A stretch of 64,000 nucleotides of DNA from Siphonodentalium dalli (Eukaryota; Mollusca; Scaphopoda; Gadilida; Siphonodentaliidae): assembly GCA_032622095.1 (NCBI GenBank), contig CP136068.1:188659309-188723308 (forward strand), read 5' to 3'. The notes beneath the pieces were generated by a model. That model was not told where the DNA came from, did no database searches, and saw only the letters and a list, made by a program, of their open reading frames with translations. The translations under genes and the position numbers were made by a program. Position 1 is the stretch's first letter. Each line of letters starts with the position of its first letter. This document shows positions 32,113 through 42,440 of this stretch, in pieces.

Positions 32113-34853
32113 TTATTGAATGATACTTTCTTCTGGAATTTGTCCTGTTGTTCATTCTGGGGACAGTTACGGCGAAAGTGGCCTGGTTTTTCACATTTGA
32201 AGCAAATCAATTCCCCATTTTGCCTAGGTGAAGGGCTTCTCGATCTGTCCCCATAGTTGGAATAATTCCGGTATCTTGACTTCTCCTCTACTAGGCCCAT
32301 CAGCTTCTTAATGTCCGCTGCCATCTCACCCATTCCTCCCTCTAGTGATCTCACCCTTGAGTTGACATCCGAGGATTGGTTGGCGGACCTCCTGTTTTTG
32401 ACAGTGTCTCCATCTCTTGTAGTTCCACTCCTGCCCCATGGAGTGGACTCATTTGTCGGCTTTGTATTTTCTGTTGTTCGGGACCGGTTATATCGGGAAT
32501 TTTGGTCATACCCTGAGTTCTTCGGACTTTCCGACCTCCAATTCCGGTCATACCCGGAGTTCTTCGGGCTCTCCGACCTCTGATTCCGGTCATACCTGGA
32601 ATTGTTCGGGCTCTCCGACCTCTGATTCCGGTCATACCTGGAATTGTTCGGGCTCTCCGACCTCTGATTCCGGTCATACCTGGAATTGTTCGGGCTCTCC
32701 GACCTCTGATTCCGGTCATACCTGGAATTGTTGGAACCCTCAGATCTCTCTGACCTCCAATTCCGGTCGAACCTGGAATTGTTCCTTCTTCCATCCTCCA
32801 AGTCGGAAACCCTTCTTCCATTCCCTCGTCCCCTATTGTCCCGATCCCTATACACTTGGCTGATCTGGGCCCCATCCGAATCTGAATCCGAATCTACCCA
32901 TGTGGCCTTTACCTCTTTCTTCAGTCTCTTCCCGTATATCGCCTGCGTGGTCTGCTGGAAGAGCTGCGCCTTTTCTACTGCCATTTTAATGGTTGGCTGG
33001 GCGGAAGTGGCAACATGTTGCCCTGTTTCCTTGTCCAGTAGTCCTTGGCAGAACTTTAATACTGCCTGTCTCTGCTGGACTGCCCCCGGCGCATCACTGA
33101 AGGCCTGTATTGACAGCTTCTGGACTCGGTCTGCCCAGTCCTCTAGAGGTTCATCTGTATTTTGCTTGGCCACTGCTAGATCTGTCTGGGCCTTCTCAGG
33201 ACGATCATGTTCCTCATATCTGCTTCGGAGTTCTCTCAGAAGTTGTTGATATGACATTTCATCCTTTCGGTCGACCATCGCACAGAATTCGGCCGCCTTC
33301 TTCTCCAAACACCAGACCAGTTTCTCTTTCTTTTCTTCCTCCTCCCAGTTCTGGCGCTGGGAGAAATGGACGAATCTCTTTTCAAACACCAACCACATGG
33401 AGGTTCCATCGAACTTTAGTCGAGATGGTATTTTCTCAACCCCTATCCTGTCCCTCCTATCATATCTTCCCCGGTCATTACGTTCCTCTCTATAATGCTC
33501 CCGGTCCTCACCCCATCTCTTTGGTTCATCATTCTCCCTTCTTTCATTTCGTTCCGGCTCCCTCTCCCGTCTCCCTAGATCGCCCACTGCCTGTACCGCT
33601 GGTGTCACTGGTGGTATTGTGGCTGGTGGCATCTGTATAGCTGGGGTCGCCACCTGGTTAGACGGGTATGTGTACTGTTGATTGCCTCCCTGAATGAATG
33701 GTGGTTGTTGCCAGATGGGTGGAGGAAAATGGGTGGGGTGTCTTGGTTCGGGCACCACCCTAGCTTGTTCATAGCTTTGTTTATCCTTCCGGCGCCCATC
33801 TCTCTCGTCCCTCAACTTGTCTTCATAACTTTGAGCCTGAGCCCTCTTTTCTTCTTTCAAGTAAGTTCCTTCTTCTCTCAGGGACTCACATTCTTGTGTT
33901 TTCTCCTTGATTGCTTTCTTCAGGGACTCATTTTCTCTATTCAGGAACTCATTTTCTCTTTTCAGGAACTCATTTTCTCTTTCCTCCTTATCCATCCGTA
34001 TGTGTATTTCCTCCCACCCTTTTCCGGTTCTTTCTTTTTCCCTTTTAAGACCTTTATTTTCTTCTTCCACATTCCCCAAACTTCTTCTTACCAGTCGATT
34101 CTCACTGTTAGCTTGTTGAAGCTGGTCTTCTTTTTGGCGTATTTCTAGGTCAAAATCCCTCTGCATTCTCTCAAAATCTTTCTGCATACTAGCCATTTTC
34201 CCTTTCCACTTGTATCTCTCCTCTTCTACTCGGTCATGCCTGTCCCCATGCTGTTCTTCATACGATTTCCACCCTCTAGCCAATTCATTTCCTCGACTTT
34301 CCTGTTGGCCCCTTGGTTGGATATCGCCTTGCTCCTGGCTGATTGTCTCACGTCGCAGGTCTTTTTCTTCCTGTTCTCCATCTTCCCTTCGTGGATCTTT
34401 ATACTCTTCGCATTCATGTTGCCTCTTTTCATTTTTTGTCATCTCTTTCTGTGTTTCTCTTTTTACAGAGGCCCTATCTTCTGTTTCTTTTCTGTAATGG
34501 GCCACATGTTCTTCCCTTTCTCTTTCTTTTATACTTCTCGTACTGATTGGAGAGCTGTAATATTTGGGTTCTTGCAAGTCCTCCTCAGAAAGAGATAAAT
34601 CTTGGTACTCCCTGCTGTCGCTCTGCTCCTTCTGGGTTTCCAATTGTTCCTTGCTTATTGTATAGCCAATTGGCCCCTTAATTCTGGCACATAGGTGGGG
34701 GGTGAGTACCTCTCTCAATTCATTGATATCTCTGATATCACCATGTCGTGCCCTATGGAGTACTATCTTTGTTGCCGAATCATCGGAAATGCCTACTATT
34801 TTACACAACTCCTTGGTCGAGCAAAGATTTATTTCCACTCCGGTGGTTGTCAT
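32070..34853 (-). CDS. gag: Gag polyprotein, with HhH domain and zinc knuckle
   Basis: 927 residues. Residues 6-52 form a ComEA-type helix-hairpin-helix ('LCKIVGISDDSATKIV'), a DNA-binding fold not usual in Gag. About 170-365 is highly charged and heptad-rich, predicted coiled coil. A Pro/Gln stretch follows, then a Retrotrans_gag-like capsid region at about 475-645 ('FDGTSMWLVFEKRF', 'LEDWADRVQKL'). About 695-785 holds near-identical 14-residue repeats of the SRYDRNQRSESPNN type. A CCHC zinc knuckle (CFKCEKPGHFRRNC) lies at 884-897. The frame ends at TAG 32070 and overlaps the protease frame. The role is assembly of the particle and RNA packaging. It reads opposite to pol because of the inversion. 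The 5' ATG follows the leader and is the first long-frame start. Confidence 0.88.
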   Translation of the reverse strand: MTTTGVEINLCSTKELCKIVGISDDSATKIVLHRARHGDIRDINELREVLTPHLCARIKGPIGYTISKEQLETQKEQSDSREYQDLSLSEEDLQEPKYYSSPISTRSIKEREREEHVAHYRKETEDRASVKRETQKEMTKNEKRQHECEEYKDPRREDGEQEEKDLRRETISQEQGDIQPRGQQESRGNELARGWKSYEEQHGDRHDRVEEERYKWKGKMASMQKDFERMQRDFDLEIRQKEDQLQQANSENRLVRRSLGNVEEENKGLKREKERTGKGWEEIHIRMDKEERENEFLKRENEFLNRENESLKKAIKEKTQECESLREEGTYLKEEKRAQAQSYEDKLRDERDGRRKDKQSYEQARVVPEPRHPTHFPPPIWQQPPFIQGGNQQYTYPSNQVATPAIQMPPATIPPVTPAVQAVGDLGRREREPERNERRENDEPKRWGEDREHYREERNDRGRYDRRDRIGVEKIPSRLKFDGTSMWLVFEKRFVHFSQRQNWEEEEKKEKLVWCLEKKAAEFCAMVDRKDEMSYQQLLRELRSRYEEHDRPEKAQTDLAVAKQNTDEPLEDWADRVQKLSIQAFSDAPGAVQQRQAVLKFCQGLLDKETGQHVATSAQPTIKMAVEKAQLFQQTTQAIYGKRLKKEVKATWVDSDSDSDGAQISQVYRDRDNRGRGNGRRVSDLEDGRRNNSRFDRNWRSERSEGSNNSRYDRNQRSESPNNSRYDRNQRSESPNNSRYDRNQRSESPNNSRYDRNQRSESPKNSGYDRNWRSESPKNSGYDQNSRYNRSRTTENTKPTNESTPWGRSGTTRDGDTVKNRRSANQSSDVNSRVRSLEGGMGEMAADIKKLMGLVEEKSRYRNYSNYGDRSRSPSPRQNGELICFKCEKPGHFRRNCPQNEQQDKFQKKVSFNKNEELNESGSSIEA
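32097..32103 (-). promoter_or_regulatory. Candidate -1 frameshift heptamer GTTAAAC
   Basis: On the minus strand, G_TTA_AAC is in the gag frame. The protease frame is -1 relative to gag; it opens right after a TAA at 32115-32113 and gag stops at 32070. The overlap is therefore about 42 nt and this heptamer is the only plausible slip site in it. GUUAAAC is a known slippery heptamer in arteriviruses. I did not identify a downstream pseudoknot. Confidence 0.6.
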
Positions 34854-37000
34854 TATGTATACTCACCTGGTTGTGCTTTGGTAAAAATAAACGGATTTTC
34901 CGCCTTACCTTTAATAGTCGCCTTCGATAGTTTTGGTCTTATTAGCCTTTCTCAACCTATCAAACGGATTGTCCGCGTTTATCTGACGGTCGAGACTAAA
35001 TCACACTGGTATTACTTTAGCAAAATAAACGGAACGTCCGCTTTAATTATTGACTGCGAGTAACACCTGTGAAGGCTTCATTAATTGGAATACTGATGTT
35101 ATGCTATTCCCTTTTAAATTAATACATTCCTCATAATAATCTTATCTTATAAAAATTAATCTACGAGCAGCAAAAATAAATTAATACAAAAATCTTATTA
35201 CCAAAACAATTATCACACATAAATTATAAGCTGCTCATTTACTCAGACAATTGAATAATTTACTACACAAAAACAAATTAATCTATGAAGGTATATCACA
35301 CAACAATTACAATACAAAATTTACGTGATATACATTAATCTGTTTAGAAACAGATTAACTGATTCTGATTTAAGTGCGTTACACTTATGATGCTCGGCTT
35401 CCTAAGTAACTAACTTATCGGAATAGCAGAGTAATTGAAAAAAAGTATTAAATTAATCTGCATTAATCCAAAGGGAATAGATCAGGTTCATCAAGACCCG
35501 CGTCTCTTGCTCGAGAAGAATTGAAGAGAACGGCATGATTCGAGAAGTGGGTACCTTTTTTTGACATGTGTTCAATGGGTAATACAATATAAATATAGGT
35601 TGCTGCAATCTGTTCAGTTCACAATGCTTTATATTATCAATTATTCTTTATCACAATCACAAAATTAATAACCAAATTATTTATCACAAGACAATTTCAA
35701 GAAATGTAAATCACAAAAAGTTCAAACAATTTGATAGTAGTTATTTGTGTGAACTGGACAGCTACTAGTAATACATTACATACAACAACAATATTCAGCT
35801 GAAAATTATTAATTTAACTGGCACAGTTATATCGCGCACAAAAAAAAACACAGATTACGCGTGTGTGGTCATGTCATCCATGAACACCGAATACAAAATG
35901 TGCCAGATAAGTCTACCAATTCAAATTAATTATAACCTAGTTTATGGACGAAAAAATGGATACCAGGTTTATTGCAAAAATTTAAATCCCTTTTCCGCGC
36001 TGTCTAATTTACTAATTGACCTCTTCTATGAAATTTAACAAGTTTATTGGAAGTTCTATTCCTGCGAAGCGCGATCGCCACAACAGAGATAGCATCCTCC
36101 TTATTTTATGTTAATTAATTATGTCATGAAAAATAAAAGTACTGTTTAGACTTATTTATTACATCAAGTAGCTGCTTTCGGACAGTTATTCCACCACGCA
36201 AAAAACAGCTCTCAATGAGTTATCGTACTTATTGCAAAAATAAGTTTTATTATGAGTATTTCTGTATTTCGAATATTCGCACTATATCATAAGTGACAAA
36301 ACATGTCACCCAGCATTTCCAACAACAATTTATGTGATTTAGCAGCAAGGCTCCAGAGTGCGACACCCGTAGAATTTACCTTTTAAATCACATTTAAATT
36401 ACAAGCAAATTTGCTATGTTCAACGTTGCGAATATTCGAGATAACCAACGAAACATCATTTAGTGGGTGCTAATGTTATTCCGGTTTCTGCCGAGAGAAT
36501 AACATAAAAAAACAAATCGTTTATTGAATCATAAGAGTACGAAATACATTGACAAGAAAATTAAACAGTGTTGTGCAAGTTCCAAAGTTGGCCTATTTCG
36601 ATGAAATAAATAAAACATGGCAAAACACTGCAGAAAGAATTTGAACAATGAATTGTGCGCTCATATGCACGACTCAAATTCAGGGAAACAGTGTAGAATT
36701 AATCGTCGGCATTGGGCCTATCTGAAAGAAAAAATGTCCATTAAATACGAGATTACCAAGTGCATTATTGTAAATGTAGGTTTTATAATAGAATGTTAGT
36801 TTACTTTATGGTTTATGTTGCTTTACGCGTGTTCTTGGAAAATTCCCATCATTTCCGGAAATTGCCGAAAATTCGGGCAAGAAGGCAAGATGGCGGCGCT
36901 TGGCGCGCCAAAATTTTCCAAGAGAAAAATTCAGAAATTCATTTATAATTTAATTACACTCTACTTTACATTTTATTTCACACACGTTAAATTCGAAACA
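34854..37000 (-). other. Long 5' leader of the giant element
   Basis: About 2.1 kb of AT-rich sequence lies between the PBS and the gag start. It has no long open frame. It contains a repeated 'aaaataaacggat.ttccgc' block (34886 and 35021). Its length is unusual for this class and it could hold an internal ribosome entry or packaging signal, but nothing visible proves that. Confidence 0.6.
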
Positions 37001-37011
37001 CCTCGTCGCCA
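37001..37011 (-). other. Primer binding site, TGGCGACGAGG
   Basis: On the minus strand TGGCGACGAGG begins one base after the 5' LTR. A TGG start complementary to a tRNA CCA end, right beside the LTR, is the usual minus-strand primer site. I did not assign the tRNA. Confidence 0.7.
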
Positions 37012-37012
37012 A

Positions 37013-37244
37013 TATAACATGATTAGGGTTTATAAGTGATGTTATCTAATGAAATTACCTATTATAGAAGTCTTGAGCGCGGAGCGATGTTGTCGGTTTG
37101 AAGGCTGTCGTTGAAGTGTCGTGAATTCCCGGATGACGTCACCTTCGGGAAGAGTCGGGTCACGTGAGTCGTTCCGAGTGGTGTAGATACATCTCCGTGG
37201 GTTTCCGGAGGATCTCGGTGGAACAAGAGGCCAAAACCGCTACA
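37013..37244 (-). repeat. 5' LTR of the giant element (232 bp)
   Basis: Same sequence and orientation as the left LTR. It is followed on the minus strand by the primer binding site. The right flank ACTC (37245-37248) is the target duplication. Confidence 0.9.
37134..37166 (-). promoter_or_regulatory. LTR CRE and E-box sites
   Basis: U3 contains the palindromes TGACGTCA (37134-37141; 19443-19450 in the other LTR) and CACGTG (37161-37166; 19470-19475). These match CREB/ATF and bHLH-type sites and would lie upstream of the TATA-like 'tataatag' and 'ttataaacc' further along the LTR. The site identity is seen; the regulatory role is inferred. Confidence 0.45.
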
Positions 37245-37440
37245 ACTCCACCAAAAAATATCCGACAGACGTCATAATCACAGGTTCCCATGGTGGTTAA
37301 TGTCTGTGCCAAGTTTCACGGAAATTGATCAAAAAAACGACTGAGAAAAACTCCAGACAAATTTGTGTCTACAGACAGACCGACGGACAAGCTGACTCCA
37401 GTACACCCCCCCCCTAACTTCGTTGTGGGGGGTATAATAA
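37245..37440 (+). repeat. Composite repeat C, copy 2 tail, right part
   Basis: Resumes the repeat broken at 19321, with 'actccaccaaaaaat', 'cccatggtggtt' and 'cagacagaccgacggacaag', and ends with 'cccctaacttcgttgtgggg'. Starts with the ACTC target duplication. Confidence 0.85.
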
Positions 37441-37803
37441 GTGTACTAGTACCGTAGATGGGCATGCATCCAATGCCATCCATATACAAAATTCAATGAC
37501 TCGTACTAAGATGGCAATACAATAATCAAGGGAATCAATGATTTAAACTGATAAAATACTTTTACTAATAATATATAAATTATCTATAGATTAGTTAGAT
37601 CCAGTCTGGAGTAAACTACATACCCACATATAAAAAATAGTGGGTCTGACGACCTTTCGTTCAGTTTTCATTTCCCAAACCCGGGATTCCTTGTAATTAC
37701 CGCCAATCAAAACTTAGCTCCAAGAAATGTGTGCCCCAATAAAAAACTAGTAACATGTCACGTGCTCTCGGTGTGGAAATTCCGAAGGTGTGGCTAAATG
37801 TTG
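37441..37803. other. Intergenic, nothing recognised
   Basis: AT-rich flank without gene or clear repeat. Confidence 0.4.
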
Positions 37804-38085
37804 TTAAAATAGTATCCATGACGTCATGTTATACCGGAAGAGAAATTCACAAATCGACAAATAAAGTAGATTGTTGACGAGCGGTCGAAAGTTTAAAATC
37901 AATACGGCTGTGTAAGGTCGGGAGGGTTTCGGTGGGGTTGGTGGTAGAATTGTGTTGCTCTTCGCTCGTTTTGGATGCGGTGGTAGGCCTACTACTGCCG
38001 GTACTGGGGAACTGATAGATCGTTTTGTTATGTCATTTAACTTTTTGTTTAGTTCTGTAGTTGTTTTAGCAGATAGTCCCGACAT
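37804..38085 (-). CDS. Possible first coding exon of an unknown gene
   Basis: 93-residue frame beginning MSGLSAKTTTELNKKLND. It has a Lys/Arg and Pro-rich middle ('HPKRAKSNTILPPTPP') that reads like real disordered protein. Later residues look less protein-like, so an exon end near the 'acagccGTATTG' site (about 37902) is possible. No partner exon was found within the window to the left, where the repeat and retrotransposon begin. Not recognised as any family; it may be chance. Confidence 0.3.
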   Translation of the reverse strand: MSGLSAKTTTELNKKLNDITKRSISSPVPAVVGLPPHPKRAKSNTILPPTPPKPSRPYTAVLILNFRPLVNNLLYLSICEFLFRYNMTSWILF

Positions 38086-38498
38086 TCATGTATTTTTGAT
38101 TCGTGGCCGTTGATTTGTGTTATTTTTTGACAACATGGGCGACAAATCGCCTGGACAATCTAAAAAATAGTTCGTTCTGAGTGCAAGAGATCCACATAAA
38201 TTGACATTTTTTATAATTTCAAGAAGATCTGTCTTAGTTATTGTACATATTATTTTGGATCCCGGAAGCTAGCTGTTTCCCTTTATTGTCAGTAAAACAA
38301 CCGCCGAACGAAAATTCACAAACCCTGCAACTATTAATTCCGATTCTTAGAATCGGCTTCACAGGGTTGAAGCGGCCATGACGGCACTGGCACGTGACCA
38401 TGTTTACGCCTGTCAATCACAACTAATTTCAGATTTATATTTAGTGCGGTGTGACGTAATTTGGGGGAAGCCCACAACCGTTCAGAAATGAAAAGTTG
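38086..38498. other. Intergenic, possible upstream region of the minus-strand exon
   Basis: Moderately GC-rich compared with its surroundings. No repeats seen. Confidence 0.35.
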
Positions 38499-38614
38499 AT
38501 GGGAATGCAATAGACTCAGTATCAGTATGAATCTGAGTGTATGTTTACATAGACTGATGGGAATGCAATAGACTCAGTATCAGTATGAATCTGAGTGTAT
38601 GTTTACATAGACTG
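38499..38614. repeat. 58-bp direct tandem duplication
   Basis: The unit 'tgatgggaatgcaatagact' and the following 38 bases occur twice back to back, apparently identical, ending 'tttacatagac'. Confidence 0.85.
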
Positions 38615-38617
38615 AGT

Positions 38618-38918
38618 TAGATCATGCCATGAATCTCTACTCTGGCTGACACCCGTAGAGATCATATTCCACCAGTTCAAAACCTGGGAACGTTTAAAGT
38701 TACTTAAAGGTTAAATGTAATTTCGAGCTGGGAACATCAGGTACCTATGAATAAATTAAGCAACAGGTACCGGTAAATTAACAAAGAAAATACATTTCCA
38801 ACGTTATTTTTATATTTATAAGGTTCCCTGTTAAAACTGTAAAAATTCCCGGGTTTTGTACTGGTGGAATATGATCTCTTCGAGCATCCGCCAGAGAAGA
38901 GATTCATGGCATGATCTA
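38618..38918. mobile_element. MITE D, complete copy (GATCATGCC ends)
   Basis: The left end TAGATCATGCCATGAATCTC and the right end are inverted repeats of about 30 bp. Inner blocks also fold: 'cccgggttttgtactggtgg' on the right faces 'ccaccagttcaaaacctggg' on the left, with a few mismatches. TA bounds both sides, so TA may be the target. No coding capacity. Related pieces are at 39387, 40008-41075 and 44119-44600. Confidence 0.75.
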
Positions 38919-38941
38919 CCGGTATAGATTTGGTTCTTTGG

Positions 38942-39368
38942 CTCAATCAATATATTTCATAAATCTGTGGCCAATTGAAATCATATGAGCTGACAATCTA
39001 TCTTCAAGCTATTCTCTTCCCTTTAGGTTTTCAGACCCACTGTAAATATGTTTAAGGCTACCTATTTTTTTTTTATTTTATGAGAACTCTTTTCAACAAT
39101 ATGTAGGTAGTCCTTAATATCGCAATTCTTTGTTCCTTCATCTCTCCCTTGTTGCTGGGGATATAATTTAACAAGTTATAATTAGTTTTATGGACCCACT
39201 CTAAATATAAAATACTAATTGCATCCGGGAGATAATCAAATGTGTGTGTTTGGATACTTTTTTTAGTTAAATTCAACCTAAAAGCCTAAACTTGGCTAAA
39301 GGGAAGAGAATAGCTTGAAGATAGTCAATCGGCAGATGGCCACAGATTTATGAAATATATTGATTGAG
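38942..39368. mobile_element. MITE E with about 75-bp inverted ends
   Basis: The left arm begins 'ctcaatcaatatatttcata' and the right arm is its inverted complement. A second shared block is 'cttcaagctattctcttccc'. The centre carries a repeated 'acccactntaaatat' block. It sits 23 bp from MITE D. Confidence 0.75.
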
Positions 39369-39386
39369 TCAAGGAAACATATTTAT

Positions 39387-39411
39387 AGATCATGCCATGA
39401 ATCTCTACTCT
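39387..39411. repeat. Solo end of MITE D
   Basis: 'tagatcatgccatgaatctc' followed by 'tactctggctga' matches the left terminus of MITE D, and the similarity then stops. Confidence 0.6.
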
Positions 39412-40007
39412 GGCTGAAGTCCATGTTTGGATACCAGATTTAACCAGAATGCATCATTCTCGCTATCCGTGAAATGGTCTTTCACTGTCAGCCACGTGAC
39501 CACGTCCCATCTAAAGAAACACATATTCATATACCATATGGTACCTCCAAGACTCTATGAGATCATTAATTATCCTTTTTGGTCATGTCTTTAAATTAGT
39601 CAATACCGCACTAGTGCATGTACAGTATATACTGTTGTATTGTAATTTAAAGTGTTCAACTTTGTTGATATGCTCTGAAAGTTTTTTGATGAAGCTGCTG
39701 CACACATGGGGATGTTTAGCCCTGAGACTAGTGGGAGAAATTAGCAAACTTTGTATGACTATGAGTCTATATATGACCGATTCCATTTTTTTTCTTCTTC
39801 TGATGTCACATTGATTGTCACGTGATTGTCTCCGAGATCCAAATTCCAATGCACACTGCATGTATCGTATCGTCTCTCTCCCTCCAACAGAATTAGTTTT
39901 GTCCCGTAATACAAGCACTCTGCCAGTCCCAAGTCACAAGTGGATGATGATTGAAATTTTTGCAAAGAATGAATGCAACATTCGAGAGATCAATCAGTGA
40001 AATTGAT
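39412..40007. other. Intergenic, nothing recognised
   Basis: Short overlapping frames (39557-39814, 39583-39918) are without motifs and overlap on opposite strands. No repeat recognised. Confidence 0.35.
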
Positions 40008-41075
40008 TGATCATGCCATGAATCTCTACTCTGTCTAACTCCCGTAGACATATTCCACCAGTAGTACAAAACCCGGGAACTTTTTAAAGTTTTGACAGAG
40101 AACCTTATAAAGACGAAAAAATAACAAGGGAAATGTATTTCTTTGACAGACTTTGTTAATTATACCTGTTGCTTAAAGGCACCATGGCCTTAGTAGTCGA
40201 AAATATTCATATTTGTTCCAAACACCGTAAACAGACAAACATTAAAACGCATACTGTTTCGTTCATATATACCATGACCATCGCGTAAACAGCATGCTAT
40301 CATAAAGACTTACTATATTTTACATAAGCAAGAGCCTGATTGTGTTACAGAAGACAGCACAGTGTCACTGGCTAATCACACACAAATGATATAAACGCTC
40401 TTTATTAGTTCCATATCAGGAATTCAGCAACAAAGAACGCTCTTTATGTTTACCATCATAATATAAACAAACACCAGAAAAGTAACTTTTTATGCTTTTG
40501 TTTACATAACAATGGTCAAACAAATGACAATAACATACTGTTTATGCGATATTTCTTATTTGTATACGGACAAAGTCTGTCTACATTTTGATGTTCTTTC
40601 TGTTTGTGGCGGTTTTTGATGGGTGGAAATATTTTCACAGGATACCATCCGCCAAGGCCAACCGTACCTTTAATGATTTATCATCGGTACATGAAGTTCC
40701 CAGCTCGAGATTTATAACATTATTTACATGACTTTTGACACCGGATTCCACAATTATTGAATTAATATTGAATTTATTCCCAGTCATTATACTCTACACA
40801 TTATATCGTAAGTGACACATTTCACGAATACTATAGGAAATAAACTTGGCAGGGTGGGTGCATGTGCTTGTGCAAGTTGTGGGGAGGTGGGTGGTACATT
40901 CTAACAAACTTCAGCCAAAAAATGTTCTCGACAGGGAAGTTCTGTGAGATTGCCCAAAGAAATACATTCCCTACGTTATTTTTTTCGACTTTATAATGTT
41001 CCCTGTCAAAAGACAAACTTAAAAAAGTTCCCGGGTTTTGACAACTTTTGTACTGGTGGAATATGATCTGTAGTG
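40008..41075. mobile_element. MITE D family, longer copy
   Basis: The left end 'gatcatgccatgaatctcta' and, at the right, 'gttcccgggttttgacaact' plus 'ggtggaatatgatct' match both sides of MITE D. About 850 bp of extra sequence lies between, including scattered matches such as 'cagctcgaga'. The outermost right terminus is missing. It may be closer to the parent element. Confidence 0.55.
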
Positions 41076-42440
41076 TAGACTGTACGACTACGCTACAGCC
41101 TGGCGTTTTGTGGTTAACTTCTTGTGAGAATATTCTTGTGAATAATGTCTGTGGGTTTGATGATGATCCATGAAATTGAGTTATAAATTCATTATTGTCA
41201 AATATTGACTGAATCGCTGCAATCAGTCAACCGGTCGGTGATCTGAATTTAGCCTTTTTAGGCTTTTAGTTTTACTAGTTTTAGCCTTTTAGTTTAACTT
41301 TTAGCGCACGTGTCCATCACTTATAATTTATATGCAACCATTACAGTATGCGTCCCTAGTGTGAGTACCGTGAGTTCCACTTGACTGTTGTAGCCGACAG
41401 TAGTGTTGACTAACAGTTTTCGACAGTCACAATGACATTCAATTTTTCAGTCAATCACTCAATGTCACCGGGGCGGGAGAAAAGTTCGTAAACTCTATTT
41501 GCGTGTAAATATTCGCCGAATTCTGCCTCCTATCATTATCAATAGTATCATGGTATATCTCTAGCGTGTATAGTTGCTTTTTTTCTTGTTGAATTGTTTT
41601 GGCTTTCCTCGCCATTATCTTCGGAGACTAATTGTTGTATTTTTCGTAAAAAAAATGATGAATCTTGTGAAAAGCAGCCGATAATTTGACCGGAAATAAT
41701 CTGCGCATGCGCACACATTCACGTATTGGCTTTTAGCCAATCGTATGCTTAGTTCCAGATTCTCGCCGGATTTAGACATGACATCATAGCAGGCGCGTAA
41801 TTTGCGGAGGGGGGGGGGGCAAAGTTTAGTCCGGGAACGTATGCCGGGGTGGATGGTCGATAGGACCAACAAACAATTTTTTTTCGCAACTCTAAATGTT
41901 TTTTCCTTCATGACTTTTGACTGTTTTTGCTGTTTAATTGGCTTAAAACACCTTAATTAATAAGAATAATTGAGAATAAAAGAAATAATGTAATGCTAAC
42001 TGCTATTGACCGACTGCAGGCAGTTATCGTATTGTATTTTGTTGCAGATTGGTGTCGGTCCCAGCTATCAGTCCAAGGTAAATTCAAACATAAATTTCGT
42101 AACGACAATTTTTTAAACAAAGACTGTCTTTTAAAATATCTTAATTATATCAAACCAAGCTAATCAAATATAGGCCTACACACCTGTAATAAAATATATG
42201 CAGGCCTACTGACAGAAGACTTATTCTGTTTTGTTTTACGCAGACGGGAGGGTTTGAATAGCTGATTAGTTTTATTCAATAACTCAACAGCACTGAAGGG
42301 AATTTTCATATAAACTAGCTGTATATAAACAACAACAATTTTCATAAAAAATATAATGATGCATAATTATAGAACTGAACTTGACATAATTCTACAGAAG
42401 TATTACTGACGACATAATAGACCTATTAAAAGTCATTATT
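41076..42440. other. Intergenic; short GGGGTGG block
   Basis: No gene. At 41810-41910 a G run and 'gccggggtggatggtcgata' with 'ggaccaacaaa' match 42479-42512, so a small dispersed repeat is present. Confidence 0.4.

Larger units (their letters stand above)
19322..37244 (-). mobile_element. Giant Ty3/gypsy LTR retrotransposon with TatD ORF and internal inversion
   Basis: LTR-bounded unit of 17.9 kb. In its own orientation (minus strand) the order should be 5' LTR, PBS, leader, gag, protease, RT, RNase H, integrase, TatD ORF, 3' UTR, PPT, 3' LTR. The segment from the protease/RT border to inside U3 (now 19607-30666) is inverted, so RT to TatD reads on the plus strand. The LTRs appear identical over 232 bp, and the breakpoint duplications appear identical too, so both insertion and inversion look recent. 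Typical Ty3/gypsy elements are about 5-7 kb; this is some three times that. The excess comes from the leader, the TatD ORF, the spacers and several tandem arrays. Confidence 0.9.

Noticed and set aside
32438-34148. Several plus-strand frames of 120-176 residues
   Set aside because: They are antisense shadows of gag and its repeats, with Ser/Phe-rich low-complexity text.
36061-36072. Isolated GC sites (GCGATCGC and similar) in the leader as regulatory sites
   Set aside because: Single occurrences without context.
19322-37244. Two head-to-head retrotransposons instead of one inverted element
   Set aside because: There is only one pair of complete LTRs with one target duplication, gag-pro and pol-TatD are complementary parts, and the joints share identical inverted blocks.
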